A stretch of DNA of 64,000 nt, taken from Microtetraspora sp. NBRC 16547 (GTDB lineage Bacteria; Actinomycetota; Actinomycetes; Streptosporangiales; Streptosporangiaceae). The position numbers and the translations under genes are program-made. This document shows positions 16,937 through 25,743 of this stretch, piece by piece (positions within the stretch are counted from its first letter, which is position 1; the number at the start of each line of letters is the position of its first letter). The notes under the pieces were generated by a model. That model ran no database searches and was not told the origin of the DNA. It saw only the letters and a program-made list of their open reading frames with translations. The stretch is from the NCBI RefSeq assembly GCF_030268965.1, contig NZ_BSSE01000031.1, forward strand, positions 1 to 64,000, given 5' to 3'.

Positions 16937-18349
16937 TCAGTGGACGTGCGGTCCGTCGAGGACGGGCAGCCTGCCCGAGGGCACCAGCGCGATGGCGACG
17001 AGCGCGGCGACGACCCCGGTGACGGCCCAGGCCGTGAACGCGGATGTGAATCCGGTGAGGCCATGGCCGGTCAGGCTGGGCGCAGCGAGGCTGGAGACCA
17101 CCGCGACGCCGATCGCCCCGCCGAGCTCGTGGAAGGTGTTGACGACGCCGGAGGCCAGCCCCGACTCGTGGTGGGCCACCAGCGCGAGCGCGGTGGTGGT
17201 CGCCGAGACGAACACCGCTCCGAGCCCGATCGAGGCGATGACCAGGCCCGTCACCAGGACGCCGGGGGACATGCCGAACAGGGCGACCAGCCCGGTGCCG
17301 ATCGCGGCCAAGGCCAGGCCGGTCACCGCGGGGACGCGCCCGTCCAGGCGCCCCACCAGATGGCCGCCCAGGTGCGCTCCCACCCCGGTGCCGATCGCGA
17401 CCGGCAGGAACAGCAGGCCGGTGAGCAGCGCGCTGAATCCCTGGTGGCGCTGCAGGTAGAACGAGCCGAGGAAGAACAGCCCGATCAACAGCCCGGTGGC
17501 GACCAGCATCAGGAACGCGCCGGACAGGACCGGCCGTTGGGCGAGCAGCCGTACGCGCATGAGCGGGCTGCGTACGGATCGCTCGATCATCGTGAACACC
17601 GTGTAGAGGATCACCGCGGCCGCCAGAGCCGCCACCGTGAGCACGTCACCCCAGCCGGCGTCCCCAGCGTTGACCAGGCCGTAGATCAGGGACGCGGTGG
17701 CGGCGGTGACGAGCAGCGCCCCGGGCAGGTCGACGCGCTGCCGCTCGGGCGGTGCGGTGCGGGCACGGACGGCCAGCGGCAGCGCCACGAGGACGGTCAG
17801 GCCGACCGGGACGTTGATGAAGAAGATCCAGCGCCATCCGGGTCCGGCGGTGAGCGCTCCGCCGAGGAGCACGCCGATGGCCGATCCCGCGCCGCCGATG
17901 GCGGCCCACACGCCGAGCGCCCGGTTGCGCTCCGCGCCGTGGAAGGTGGTGGTGACGGTCGCCAGTGCGGCCGGCGACAGCAACGCGGCGCCGACGCCCT
18001 GACCGATCCGGCCGCCGACCAGCAGGGCGGCATCGCTCGCGAGACCTGAGGTCAGCGAGGCGAGCACGAAGACGCCGAGACCGGTGAGCATCAGACGGCG
18101 GGTGCCGAACAGGTCGGCCAGCCGCCCGCCGAGCAGCATGAGGCCGCCGAAGAACAGCGTGTACGCGGTGACCACCCACGTGAGGGTGGCGCGGCCGAGG
18201 CCGAGGTCGGCGCCGATGTCGGGCAGGGCGACGTTCACCACGGTGACGTCGAGAATCAGCATGAACTGGGCGACGCTGATCAGCGTCAGCGCCTGCCACC
18301 GGCGCGGGTCCGGCGGCGCGTGATGGACGGCGGGGGAGCTGTGGACCAT
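16937..18349 (-). CDS. MFS drug exporter, DHA2 family (14 TM)
   Basis: 470 residues with about 14 hydrophobic segments. Motifs: LDVTVVNVALPDIGADLG (DHA2 motif in TM1) and GGRLADLFGTRRLM between TM2 and TM3 (MFS motif A). Family members export cationic dyes, antibiotics or endogenous metabolites by proton antiport. GAGGA precedes ATG 18349. The adjacent TetR gene and the upstream dyad suggest induction by its substrate. Confidence 0.9.
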   Translation of the reverse strand: MVHSSPAVHHAPPDPRRWQALTLISVAQFMLILDVTVVNVALPDIGADLGLGRATLTWVVTAYTLFFGGLMLLGGRLADLFGTRRLMLTGLGVFVLASLTSGLASDAALLVGGRIGQGVGAALLSPAALATVTTTFHGAERNRALGVWAAIGGAGSAIGVLLGGALTAGPGWRWIFFINVPVGLTVLVALPLAVRARTAPPERQRVDLPGALLVTAATASLIYGLVNAGDAGWGDVLTVAALAAAVILYTVFTMIERSVRSPLMRVRLLAQRPVLSGAFLMLVATGLLIGLFFLGSFYLQRHQGFSALLTGLLFLPVAIGTGVGAHLGGHLVGRLDGRVPAVTGLALAAIGTGLVALFGMSPGVLVTGLVIASIGLGAVFVSATTTALALVAHHESGLASGVVNTFHELGGAIGVAVVSSLAAPSLTGHGLTGFTSAFTAWAVTGVVAALVAIALVPSGRLPVLDGPHVH

Positions 18350-18358
18350 GGCATCCTC

Positions 18359-18388
18359 ATTAACTCGAACACTGCTGTACGAGTTAAT
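18359..18388. promoter_or_regulatory. TetR operator upstream of MFS exporter
   Basis: Perfect inverted repeat: ATTAACTCG (18359-18367) and CGAGTTAAT (18380-18388), spacer 12 bp. It lies directly before the exporter's ribosome-binding site, is AT-rich against a GC-rich background, and probably overlaps the promoter. Confidence 0.7.
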
Positions 18389-18479
18389 ACCATAGCCGGG
18401 CAGGGTATGCGCGAAGGAGTCCTCGGCCGGCTCGGCCGCGCGGCCTTCGACCGGCGCGGCGGCCGGCTTCCGATCTCAG

Positions 18480-18527
18480 AAAAAGCCGACGCCCGGGTCG
18501 GCGACAGGCCGCCGGTTCCCGGGCGTC
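18480..18527 (-). terminator. Rho-independent terminator
   Basis: Arms GACGCCCGGG (18488-18497) and CCCGGGCGTC (18518-18527). Read on the minus strand the hairpin is followed by a T run (18484-18480). It sits just past the stop of the methyltransferase gene at 18552. Confidence 0.7.
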
Positions 18528-18551
18528 AGCGGATCACCACCGCCGGCCGGC

Positions 18552-19193
18552 TCAGCCGGTCAGACGCCGGACCTTGAGGACGTTGTCCGTACGGGCGGCC
18601 GGCTGCCCGTCGGGGTCGTTCTGGACGCGCTCGTACTCCTCGCTGCGCAGCACCTCCCACTCCACGTCCGGGAGGTCGAGGTCGGCGAGAACCTCGTCAG
18701 GCGTGGGAAAGCGCATGTCGGCATGGTGGCTGTGCCCCCAGGGCGGAAGCCCCGCGTGTCCCACGATGAGAAGCATCCCGCCGGGCGCGACCGCCGAGGC
18801 GGCGGTCCGCAGGATCTTCTCGCGCGGCAACTCGACGTTGGAGTGCAGGAAATGGGCGGATACCAGGTCGAAGACGCCGGCGGGGAAGGTCGTGCCCAGG
18901 TCGTGCCGTTGCCAGTCGACGCGATCGGCCACGTCGGCGGCCGCTGCCTGCCGGCCCGCGCGATCGAGGGCGACCTGGGAGATGTCGACGGCGGTGACAT
19001 GCCATCCCTGCTGCGCGAGCCAGATGGCGTCGGCCCCCTCACCGCAGCCCAGGTCCAAGGCTCTGCCTGGTACCAGGCCGGTGACCTCACGGACCAGGGC
19101 GGCGTTGGGGTTCCCGCTCCAGATCCGGTCGCTCTCCGCGTAGCGGGTGTCCCAGTACTGCTCGGCCGACAGGCCGCTCAGGTCATCGGTCAT
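18552..19193 (-). CDS. SAM-dependent methyltransferase
   Basis: 213 residues of the thiopurine/tellurite-type small methyltransferase group: N-terminal YWDTRYAESDRIWSGNPNA, motif I ALDLGCGEGADAIWLA, then VTAVDISQVALDRAG and FDLVSAHFLHS, and LIVGHAGLPPWGH. Such enzymes often detoxify chalcogen or thiol compounds. AAGGAAGAAG precedes the ATG. Confidence 0.84.
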   Translation of the reverse strand: MTDDLSGLSAEQYWDTRYAESDRIWSGNPNAALVREVTGLVPGRALDLGCGEGADAIWLAQQGWHVTAVDISQVALDRAGRQAAAADVADRVDWQRHDLGTTFPAGVFDLVSAHFLHSNVELPREKILRTAASAVAPGGMLLIVGHAGLPPWGHSHHADMRFPTPDEVLADLDLPDVEWEVLRSEEYERVQNDPDGQPAARTDNVLKVRRLTG

Positions 19194-19334
19194 TGCCGTA
19201 TCTTCTTCCTTCTTCTTCGTCTCGGTGACGACGCCGGCGTGGGGGCGGCGGTCACCGCCTGGTCTGTCCGTGCGGTCACGCGTGTTCCCTCCGCGTCCCT
19301 CCGTTCAGGGAGATGTTCCGGCCGCGCCCTGAAT

Positions 19335-19364
19335 GTTGACAACCTTTGTTGCCGAATCGGCAAC
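19335..19364. promoter_or_regulatory. Paired GTTG/CAAC dyads upstream of methyltransferase
   Basis: Two neighbouring dyads: GTTG-A-CAAC (19335-19343) and GTTGCCG/CGGCAAC (19348-19354, 19358-19364). They lie about 145-170 bp upstream of the methyltransferase start and downstream of the TenA-like gene. They could be an operator or the terminator of the latter. Confidence 0.35.
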
Positions 19365-19411
19365 TGGAGGGATGTCGGCAGCGGAGAGCTGGGGGCGGGT
19401 TCGGGCGCCCA

Positions 19412-20101
19412 CTACTCCTGGGCCGGGCCCGAGGAATCCTCGGCCATGTCGAAGAAGCGGCGCTCCAGGTGGACGGTGCGCCGGAAGACGTCGAGGACCT
19501 GCCGCTGTTCCGCCTCCGTGAGGCCGGGGCCGAGACGGTCCAGTTCACCGCGGAGGAAGTCCACCCAGGCACGGAACTCAGGCCCGTCGTGCAACTCGAT
19601 CCACTCGCGGTGGACGAAGTTCTCCGGGAACGGCACGACAGCCCGGCTCGCCCAGCCGAGGTAGGTCCACTCGGCCACGCAGAGCACCGCGATGATCAGC
19701 GGATATCGCTGACTGGAGCGCGTCTCGTCCATGAGGGCGCGGAAGTCCACCGTCACCGGCTCCAGCGTCTCCGGGACCGGATCCGCGCCGAGCGCGGCCA
19801 GTGCGCGCTGGAAGTAGCCGCGTTCGGTGTCGGTCACGGCCAGGCCGAGGAACCGGCCGATGGGGACCCGGGCCTCGAACGAGTCGGCGCTCGCCACGGC
19901 GGCCCCGAGCAGCGCGGTGAAGGCGTCGACGAACTGGAAATCCTGCTCAAGGTAGTGCCGCATGTCGGCCTCGCCACGGGTGATGGCGGCGGCGAAGGCG
20001 TGGGTCACCACGGCCGTCCAGTCGGGCTCGCTGGACGAGCGCAGCCATCCGCTGAAGACGGGGTCGCTTGCGGTCGCGCGCCACTGGGCGAAAGGAATCA
20101 C
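19412..20101 (-). CDS. TenA/THI-4 family protein
   Basis: About 229 residues, all-helical. Conserved TenA features include an N-terminal W-x(n)-F helix, HYLEQDFQFVDAFTALL (acidic residue lining the pocket) and LCVAEWTYLGWA, where family members carry the Cys/Tyr catalytic region. TenA enzymes hydrolyse thiamine breakdown products; distant members have other roles, so function is tentative. GTG 20101 has GGAGGAG at ideal spacing; ATG 20131 is less likely. Confidence 0.75.
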   Translation of the reverse strand: MIPFAQWRATASDPVFSGWLRSSSEPDWTAVVTHAFAAAITRGEADMRHYLEQDFQFVDAFTALLGAAVASADSFEARVPIGRFLGLAVTDTERGYFQRALAALGADPVPETLEPVTVDFRALMDETRSSQRYPLIIAVLCVAEWTYLGWASRAVVPFPENFVHREWIELHDGPEFRAWVDFLRGELDRLGPGLTEAEQRQVLDVFRRTVHLERRFFDMAEDSSGPAQE

Positions 20102-20424
20102 AGGGCTCCTCCGGTCGCGGTTCCCTTCCATGGTCTCAAGGCCGTCACCAGGAGCAGCCCGGGGCGTCCCCGGATCGGCCTGACACCGCCGAGACGGCCG
20201 AGCGACCGCCCCACCGGGCAGGCGCTCTGCGGCCGCGGTCCAGGCGTACATCGGCCGGGCGTGCATTATGACCGCCCGCGACAGCCTCCTGCCGACATGG
20301 CGGGATCGGTTTCACCGAGGAGCGGGAGGTGCATTTCTACTACAAGCGGGCCAAAACCGACGATGTACTGCTCGGCCCGGCCTGCGTCCACGGACTCGGC
20401 TCGCGGACCTGCTGGAGCTCTGAC
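20102..20424. other. Divergent intergenic region
   Basis: About 320 bp between the TenA-like and acyl-CoA synthetase genes. I find no clear gene, only an upstream in-frame extension of the synthetase (from GTG 20329) with unconvincing composition. Confidence 0.3.
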
Positions 20425-21963
20425 ATGCCCGACGACAGCGCACTCGCCGGTTTCTACCGGATCGCCGAAGCCGACCCGGACCGGCGCGCGGTGATCGACG
20501 TGGACGGCGCCGTGACGAGCTACGGCGACCTGCACGCCGTGGTCAACCGGGTCTCCCACGGCCTGCGGGCCCGCGGGCTCGGCCGGGGCGACGTGGTCGC
20601 CGGGGTGCTGCCCAACGGCCTGGACGCGGTCGCCGTCCTGATGGCGACCGCGCAGCTCGGCCTCTACCACGTCCCGATCAACTGGCATCTCACCGCGGGC
20701 GAGATCGGCTACATCCTCGGCGACTGCGACGCGAAGATCGTGATCACCACTGCGGCCCACGAACAGGCCGTACGGCAGGCGGCCGGCACGGCCGAGGTCC
20801 ACATCGGGTTGGCGGAGCTCGCCGCCGGGCAGCCGTCCGCGCCTCCCGGCGACCGCACCGCCGGGAGCGTCATGTGGTACACCTCGGGCACCACGGGCTT
20901 CCCCAAGGGCGTGCAGCGGCCGCTGTCCGGCGCCCCGCCCGAGGATCTCGTCCCGATCTCCGTCTGGTTCCTCGGCGAGGTCTGCGACCTGCGGCCCGGC
21001 CCTGCCGTCCACCTGGTGACCGCGCCGATGTACCACGCGTCGCCGTGCGCGCACACGCAGTTCGCGCTGCACCTCGGGCACACGGTGGTGATCGCGCCGC
21101 GCTTCGACCCGGCCGAGATCCTGGCGCTGATCGCCCGGTACCGGGTGACCAACGCGATGATGGTGCCGACGATGTTCCATCGGATGCTCAAGCTCCCGGC
21201 CGAGGTGCGGGAGCGGTACGACGTGTCCTCGCTGCGTCAGGTCGTCCACACCGGGGCCGCCTGCCCGGTCGCGGTCAAGCGGGCGATCATGGAGTGGTGG
21301 GGGCCGGTGCTCTATGAGTACTACGGCTCCACCGAGTCGACGGTCGCCTTCGCGGTCAAGCCGCAGGACTGGCTGGCCCACCCCGGCACCGTCGGCCGCC
21401 CCGCGCCCGGCTTCGAGGCGCGGATCCTCGACGAGAACGGCGTGGAGCTGCCGCCGGGGGAGCCGGGGCTGATCTACGTGAAGTCCTCGCTCGGCGGATT
21501 CGAGTACCGGAAGGACCCGGCCAAGACCGCCGCCAGCATGCGCGGCGAGTGGTACACCCCCGGCGACATCGGCTATCTGGACGAGGACGGCTTCCTGTTC
21601 CTCTGCGACCGCCGTACGGACCTGATCGTCTCCGGCGGGGTCAACATCTATCCAGCTGAGATCGAGGCGGCTCTGCTGGAGCACCCCGCTGTGGCCGACG
21701 TCGCGGTGATCGGTGTTCCCGACGAGGAGTGGGGCCAGGTCGCGGTGGCCCTGGTCCAGGCAGTCGAGGGCGCCGATGTCACCGCCGAGGAGCTGCTCAA
21801 GCACTGCGAGCCCAGGATCGCCAGGTTCAAGCACCCCAGGATGATCGAGTTCCGGGAGGAGCTGCCGCGCACCCCCACCGGCAAGCTGTCGCGCTCCAGC
21901 GTCAGGGAGGAGTACCTGGCGTACCGCGCCACGAGAAGGGACGCCCACTCCAGGATCGAATAG
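20425..21963 (+). CDS. Acyl-CoA synthetase (AMP-binding)
   Basis: 512-residue adenylate-forming enzyme. Motifs in order: MWYTSGTTGFPKGV (P-loop, near 152), YEYYGSTES (A5), YTPGDIGYLDEDGFLFLCDR (A7), NIYPAEIE (A8) and the C-terminal catalytic Lys in PRTPTGKLSR. It activates a carboxylate, probably a fatty or aryl acid, as acyl-AMP then acyl-CoA. ATG 20425 has GGAG upstream. No clear pathway partner flanks it. Confidence 0.88.
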   Translation: MPDDSALAGFYRIAEADPDRRAVIDVDGAVTSYGDLHAVVNRVSHGLRARGLGRGDVVAGVLPNGLDAVAVLMATAQLGLYHVPINWHLTAGEIGYILGDCDAKIVITTAAHEQAVRQAAGTAEVHIGLAELAAGQPSAPPGDRTAGSVMWYTSGTTGFPKGVQRPLSGAPPEDLVPISVWFLGEVCDLRPGPAVHLVTAPMYHASPCAHTQFALHLGHTVVIAPRFDPAEILALIARYRVTNAMMVPTMFHRMLKLPAEVRERYDVSSLRQVVHTGAACPVAVKRAIMEWWGPVLYEYYGSTESTVAFAVKPQDWLAHPGTVGRPAPGFEARILDENGVELPPGEPGLIYVKSSLGGFEYRKDPAKTAASMRGEWYTPGDIGYLDEDGFLFLCDRRTDLIVSGGVNIYPAEIEAALLEHPAVADVAVIGVPDEEWGQVAVALVQAVEGADVTAEELLKHCEPRIARFKHPRMIEFREELPRTPTGKLSRSSVREEYLAYRATRRDAHSRIE

Positions 21964-21985
21964 CCATCTCCGCTGGGCGGCGTGC

Positions 21986-22001
21986 TGTGACTTAGATCAC
22001 A
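21986..22001. promoter_or_regulatory. CRP/FNR-type binding site
   Basis: TGTGA (21986-21990) and TCACA (21997-22001) with a 6-bp spacer, an exact match to the TGTGA-N6-TCACA consensus bound by cAMP receptor proteins of enterobacteria and actinobacteria. It lies about 210 bp upstream of the dicarboxylate symporter, suggesting carbon-source control. Confidence 0.65.
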
Positions 22002-22211
22002 CCAAAGATCTGGAATAGGGGCTTCTGGGCGAGATGTTGTAGCGGCTCGTGAGGTTCTCGGTGGTCATCGTGTGGCTTGTCGAGCGGTTGCATGTCGATC
22101 TGTGCCGCCTCGACGGCGATCTGTGTTGCTGAAACACGCCTTCGACCCTCCCCTTCCTCACCCGCATGCCGTGTCGCCTTTCGGCGTGCCCCTTTTTCCG
22201 GAGTCTCTTTC

Positions 22212-23507
22212 GTGAAGAAGTTCTCCTTCTCCCTGCAGTTGCTGCTGGGTCTCCTCGTCGGTGTCGCCCTCGGGCTTGTCGCCCGCGCCGGCGAGGTCGC
22301 GTGGCTCACCGACACCCTGACCGAGGTCGGCAAGATCTTCGTCCAGCTCCTGAAGCTCGCGGTGCCGCCGCTGGTCTTCACCGCGGTCGTCGTCAGCGTG
22401 GCCAACCTGCGCAACGTCAACGGAGCGGCCCGGCTGGCCGGCAAGACGCTTCTCTGGTTCATGATCACTTCGCTGGTCGCGGTGGCCGCCGCCATCGGCC
22501 TCGGCCTGCTGGTCAACCCCGGCCAGGGCGTCACCCTCGCCACCGACGGCGCCAAGGCCGTCGACCTCGAAGGCGCCGGCACCTGGCTCGACTTCCTGAC
22601 CGGCATCGTCCCGACGAACATCGTCACCGCGTTCACCGAGCTCAAGGTTCTCCAGATCGTCTTCCTCGGAGTCGTCTTCGGTGCCGCGGCCATGGCCGTC
22701 GGCGAGAAGGCCGAGCCGTTCCTGAATGTCAGCCGCTCGGTCCTCGAACTGGTCCAGAAGGCCCTGTGGTGGGTCATCCGTCTGGCTCCGATCGGCACCG
22801 CGGGCCTGATCGGGAAGTCCGTCGCCACCTACGGCTGGGACCTGCTGGCCCCGCTGGCGAAGTTCAGCGTGGCCGTCTATGTCGGCTGCTTCATCGTGCT
22901 GCTGGTGATCTACCCGGTGCTGCTCGCGTTCGTGGGCAAGGTCAGCCCGCTCACCTTCTACCGCAACGCGTGGCCCGCCATCGAACTGGCCTTCGTCTCC
23001 CGCTCCTCCGTCGGCACCATGCCGCTCACCCAGCGCGTCACCACCGACCGGCTCGGCGTCGACCGTGACTACGCCTCTTTCGCGGTGCCGTTCGGCGCCA
23101 CCACCAAGATGGACGGCTGCGCGGCGGTCTACCCGGCGCTCGCTGCGATCTTCGTGGCGCAGGTGTTCGGTGTCCCGCTCGGCGTCGGCGACTACCTGCT
23201 GATCGCGTTCGTCTCGGTGGTGGGCTCCGCCGCCACCGCGGGCCTGACCGGCGCGATCGTGATGCTGACCCTCACCTTGAGCACGCTCGGCCTGCCCCTG
23301 GAGGGCGTCGGCCTGCTGCTGGCCATCGACCCGATCCTCGACATGATCCGCACCGCCACCAACGTCGCGGGCCAGATGGTCGTCCCGGTCCTCGTCGGCC
23401 GGTCCGAGAACCGCCTTGACGAGGCCGTCTTCACGGCTCCGCCGCAGCCCCTCGACGACGCACCCGTCAGGAAGGCGGGCGGTTCCTCCGAGCCTGCCCT
23501 GGCCTGA
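22212..23507 (+). CDS. Dicarboxylate/amino acid:cation symporter (DAACS)
   Basis: 431 residues, 8 TM plus two re-entrant loops. The serine-rich hairpin appears as AFVSRSSVGTMPLTQ and the TM7 cation-site motif as GATTKMDGCAAVYP (NMDGT in the classic family, so the Asn is Lys here). It imports C4-dicarboxylates or acidic/neutral amino acids with sodium or protons. GTG 22212 has GGAG eight bases upstream. A CRP-type site precedes it and a strong hairpin follows. Confidence 0.9.
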   Translation: MKKFSFSLQLLLGLLVGVALGLVARAGEVAWLTDTLTEVGKIFVQLLKLAVPPLVFTAVVVSVANLRNVNGAARLAGKTLLWFMITSLVAVAAAIGLGLLVNPGQGVTLATDGAKAVDLEGAGTWLDFLTGIVPTNIVTAFTELKVLQIVFLGVVFGAAAMAVGEKAEPFLNVSRSVLELVQKALWWVIRLAPIGTAGLIGKSVATYGWDLLAPLAKFSVAVYVGCFIVLLVIYPVLLAFVGKVSPLTFYRNAWPAIELAFVSRSSVGTMPLTQRVTTDRLGVDRDYASFAVPFGATTKMDGCAAVYPALAAIFVAQVFGVPLGVGDYLLIAFVSVVGSAATAGLTGAIVMLTLTLSTLGLPLEGVGLLLAIDPILDMIRTATNVAGQMVVPVLVGRSENRLDEAVFTAPPQPLDDAPVRKAGGSSEPALA

Positions 23508-23524
23508 GGACTGCCGCTACTGGA

Positions 23525-23553
23525 GGGGCACGGCCGCCCGGCGGCCGTGCCCC
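23525..23553 (+). terminator. Terminator hairpin after the DAACS gene
   Basis: 12-bp arms GGGGCACGGCCG (23525-23536) and CGGCCGTGCCCC (23542-23553) with a 5-base loop, 18 bp after the symporter stop. No clear U tract follows. Confidence 0.65.
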
Positions 23554-23674
23554 TTCGTCGTTCCAGGGTCGCCCGCGTTCCCGCCCGGCCGGCCACGGCT
23601 GACGCAGGAGCTTGACTGCCTGTGGCGGGTCGGTGATCGCTGCCGCCACGTTCAAACCCTTGCCGGTCACGGCG

Positions 23675-24829
23675 CTAGCCGTCGAAGATGGCCCGGCGAA
23701 GCGGGGGCATGGCACTGCAGAGGCGGAAGAAGCCGCGCGCAGCGCCACGCACCAGGCGGCTACGGACGGTGGCCAGCCGCAGGTACATCAGGGCCTCCCC
23801 CACGGTCGCGAAACCGTAGGAGATCATCTCGGCCTCGTAGCCGCGCACCGCCTCGATCAGCGGTGTCCCGCTGGTCAGCGCGTCACGCAAGGTGCTGGCG
23901 TCACGCAGTGCGGTGTTGCCGCCGAGCCCGCCGACCGGCGGCATGTTGTGAATGGCGTCGCCGAGCAGCGTGACGTTCGTCGTCACCCAGGGCTTGACCT
24001 TGGCCGCCGCGCGGAAGTCGAAGAGCTCCACGCTGCCCGACTCCGCGATCAGCCGACGCAGATCCGGATGCCATTGGCGGCTCCGCTCCAGAACGAACCC
24101 GTGCGGCTCCTGGCCCGCATACGTCGCACTGTGGGCGACGAACGCCCACATGAGATACCCCTCGCCCACCCGAGGCCGGAACGCGGCCGTGAACAGGAAG
24201 TCCCGCCGCGGGAGGATCATGTTCTTGTTCGTGGTCAGGACTTCTGGCAGCCACGTGTCGGCCTCCGGGGTCAGCGGCAGCTTGCCGCCGACTCCGAAGG
24301 CGGCCGGGTCGCGCTGGCCGGCACCGGGGAGCAGTTGGCGCTTCACCCGCGATCGCGAGCCGTCGGCGCCGACGAGCAGTGTGCCGCTTGCCGTACTCCC
24401 ATCGGCGAAATGCGCGACGACCTCGCCCCGGAGTTGCTCGTAACGCACGAACTCCTTGCCGAACCTGACATCGACCCCGTCGAGCAGGATCTCGCGCAGC
24501 GCCACCCGGCTGACGGCGTGCGCCGACTCCACCGGGGAGGTACGGCCGGCGTTGCTGCGCTCCTGCATCAGCTCGCGAAGCCGTTCGTCGAAAACGCCCA
24601 TGCCCGGTCCGGGATCGCCCGAGGCGGCGATCAGGCGGTCCCACAGCTCAGGCGGCAGGCAGGAGTGAAGCGACCGGCTGCCGACGGGTTCGATGTTGAG
24701 GCGGTAGCCCTGCAGCCGCGCGTCAGGGGCGGCGTCCCGCTCGTACACGGTCGCGCTGACCCCTGCCCGCTTGAGGCCCTGCGCCAGGCACAGTCCGCCG
24801 ATCCCACCTCCGATGATCAGAACGTGCAC
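23675..24829 (-). CDS. FAD-dependent monooxygenase
   Basis: 384-residue flavoprotein hydroxylase. FAD motifs: VLIIGGGIGGLCLAQGLKRA at the N-terminus, LLVGADGSRSRVKRQL (DG motif), VTLLGDAIHNMPPVGGLGGN (GD motif). Resembles aromatic-ring and antibiotic-inactivating monooxygenases. GTG 24829 (GGAGG six bases upstream) overlaps the TetR stop by 13 bp, so regulator and enzyme form one operon. Confidence 0.87.
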   Translation of the reverse strand: MHVLIIGGGIGGLCLAQGLKRAGVSATVYERDAAPDARLQGYRLNIEPVGSRSLHSCLPPELWDRLIAASGDPGPGMGVFDERLRELMQERSNAGRTSPVESAHAVSRVALREILLDGVDVRFGKEFVRYEQLRGEVVAHFADGSTASGTLLVGADGSRSRVKRQLLPGAGQRDPAAFGVGGKLPLTPEADTWLPEVLTTNKNMILPRRDFLFTAAFRPRVGEGYLMWAFVAHSATYAGQEPHGFVLERSRQWHPDLRRLIAESGSVELFDFRAAAKVKPWVTTNVTLLGDAIHNMPPVGGLGGNTALRDASTLRDALTSGTPLIEAVRGYEAEMISYGFATVGEALMYLRLATVRSRLVRGAARGFFRLCSAMPPLRRAIFDG

Positions 24830-25323
24830 GGCCGGCCTCCGCAAAGCAGCTCACACAGACTCTTGAGTACGGCAGGAGCCTCCTCGGGACACAAGCTGGC
24901 CCCCTTCACAGTCGCGATGATCAGTTCGACCTCGTCTCCGGCGAACCCGGCGAGGCTGGACCGCCAGCCCTCCTCGTGAGCGGCGACCGTGGCACGGGTC
25001 CGCGGATCGCGCAGGGATCGCAGGTCCAACTCCCTGAGCACGATGTGCAGCTCCGGTCGTTCAGCGATCATCGCGCCGACCATGCCCAGGTGGCGGCACA
25101 GCCGTTCCTCCCGGCTGCCATCCGCGGATGTACCCGTCCGCACCTGGCCGGTCGCGTGGTCGACGACCGCGTCCACCAAATCCTGCTTGGTGCCGAAGTA
25201 GTGATGCAGTGTGGAGTGATCGATGCCCGCTTGCGCGGCCACCGCCCTCAAGCGCAGCCCCTCGAACCCTTCCCGCGCGATCGCCTCATAGGCCGCGACG
25301 ATCAGGGCCTCACGCTTGCTCAT
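24817..25323 (-). CDS. TetR-family regulator of the monooxygenase
   Basis: 168 residues. HTH: GLRLRAVAAQAGIDHSTLHH, YFGTKQDLVDAVVD. ATG 25323 follows GGAGG. It is co-transcribed with the FAD monooxygenase. The dyad just upstream may be its operator, giving autoregulation. Confidence 0.86.
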   Translation of the reverse strand: MSKREALIVAAYEAIAREGFEGLRLRAVAAQAGIDHSTLHHYFGTKQDLVDAVVDHATGQVRTGTSADGSREERLCRHLGMVGAMIAERPELHIVLRELDLRSLRDPRTRATVAAHEEGWRSSLAGFAGDEVELIIATVKGASLCPEEAPAVLKSLCELLCGGRPCTF

Positions 25324-25743
25324 CCGCAAACCTCCATTCTCAACCAACCACTTGGTGGAGTGTGGCAGCCATCGACAGGTGAGGTCAACATGTCGTCGCG
25401 CCGGTCGGCTCGGCCAGATGTCCGGCCGGCCCAATCTCTTCAAAACGCGTCCGCCGCCCACGCCGCTTGTGATGGCCATGACGACCGGATTCGGGGAGCT
25501 CGTCACTCTCCAGCCGGAGGGTCCCGCCGCTCCCGCGCCGCCGGGTGTGGCGGCGCTGCCGAAGCCGGGTGGGATGGTGGTGTCGCCCGCGCTGGCAGAG
25601 CTGCGGTGGTCGCCTACCCTGCCGGCACGACCCACGTGGCCATGGGGGACGGCGAGCCGACCGGCTCCCGCCCCCGCCCGTGCGGATCCGTGACGGGGCG
25701 ATCCCCGCCACCCGGAACCTGGACCCACGGAAGGTCAGCGTGA
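25324..25743. other. Intergenic region with candidate TetR operator
   Basis: 420 bp. At 25343-25356 there is a short dyad ACCAA/TTGGT with 4-bp spacer, close to the TetR start. The rest holds open frames with high third-position GC but no recognisable protein; I see no convincing gene. A short stretch near 25686-25740 loosely recalls a ketosynthase C-terminus and is not called. Confidence 0.3.

Noticed and set aside
20266-21948. Minus-strand open frame of 560 codons across the acyl-CoA synthetase
   Set aside because: Shadow frame with low-complexity composition; all adenylation motifs are on the plus strand.
25686-25740. Plus-strand peptide resembling a ketosynthase C-terminus (RDGAIPATRNLD)
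   Set aside because: Only about 12 residues, no active-site region nearby, and frames around it disagree.
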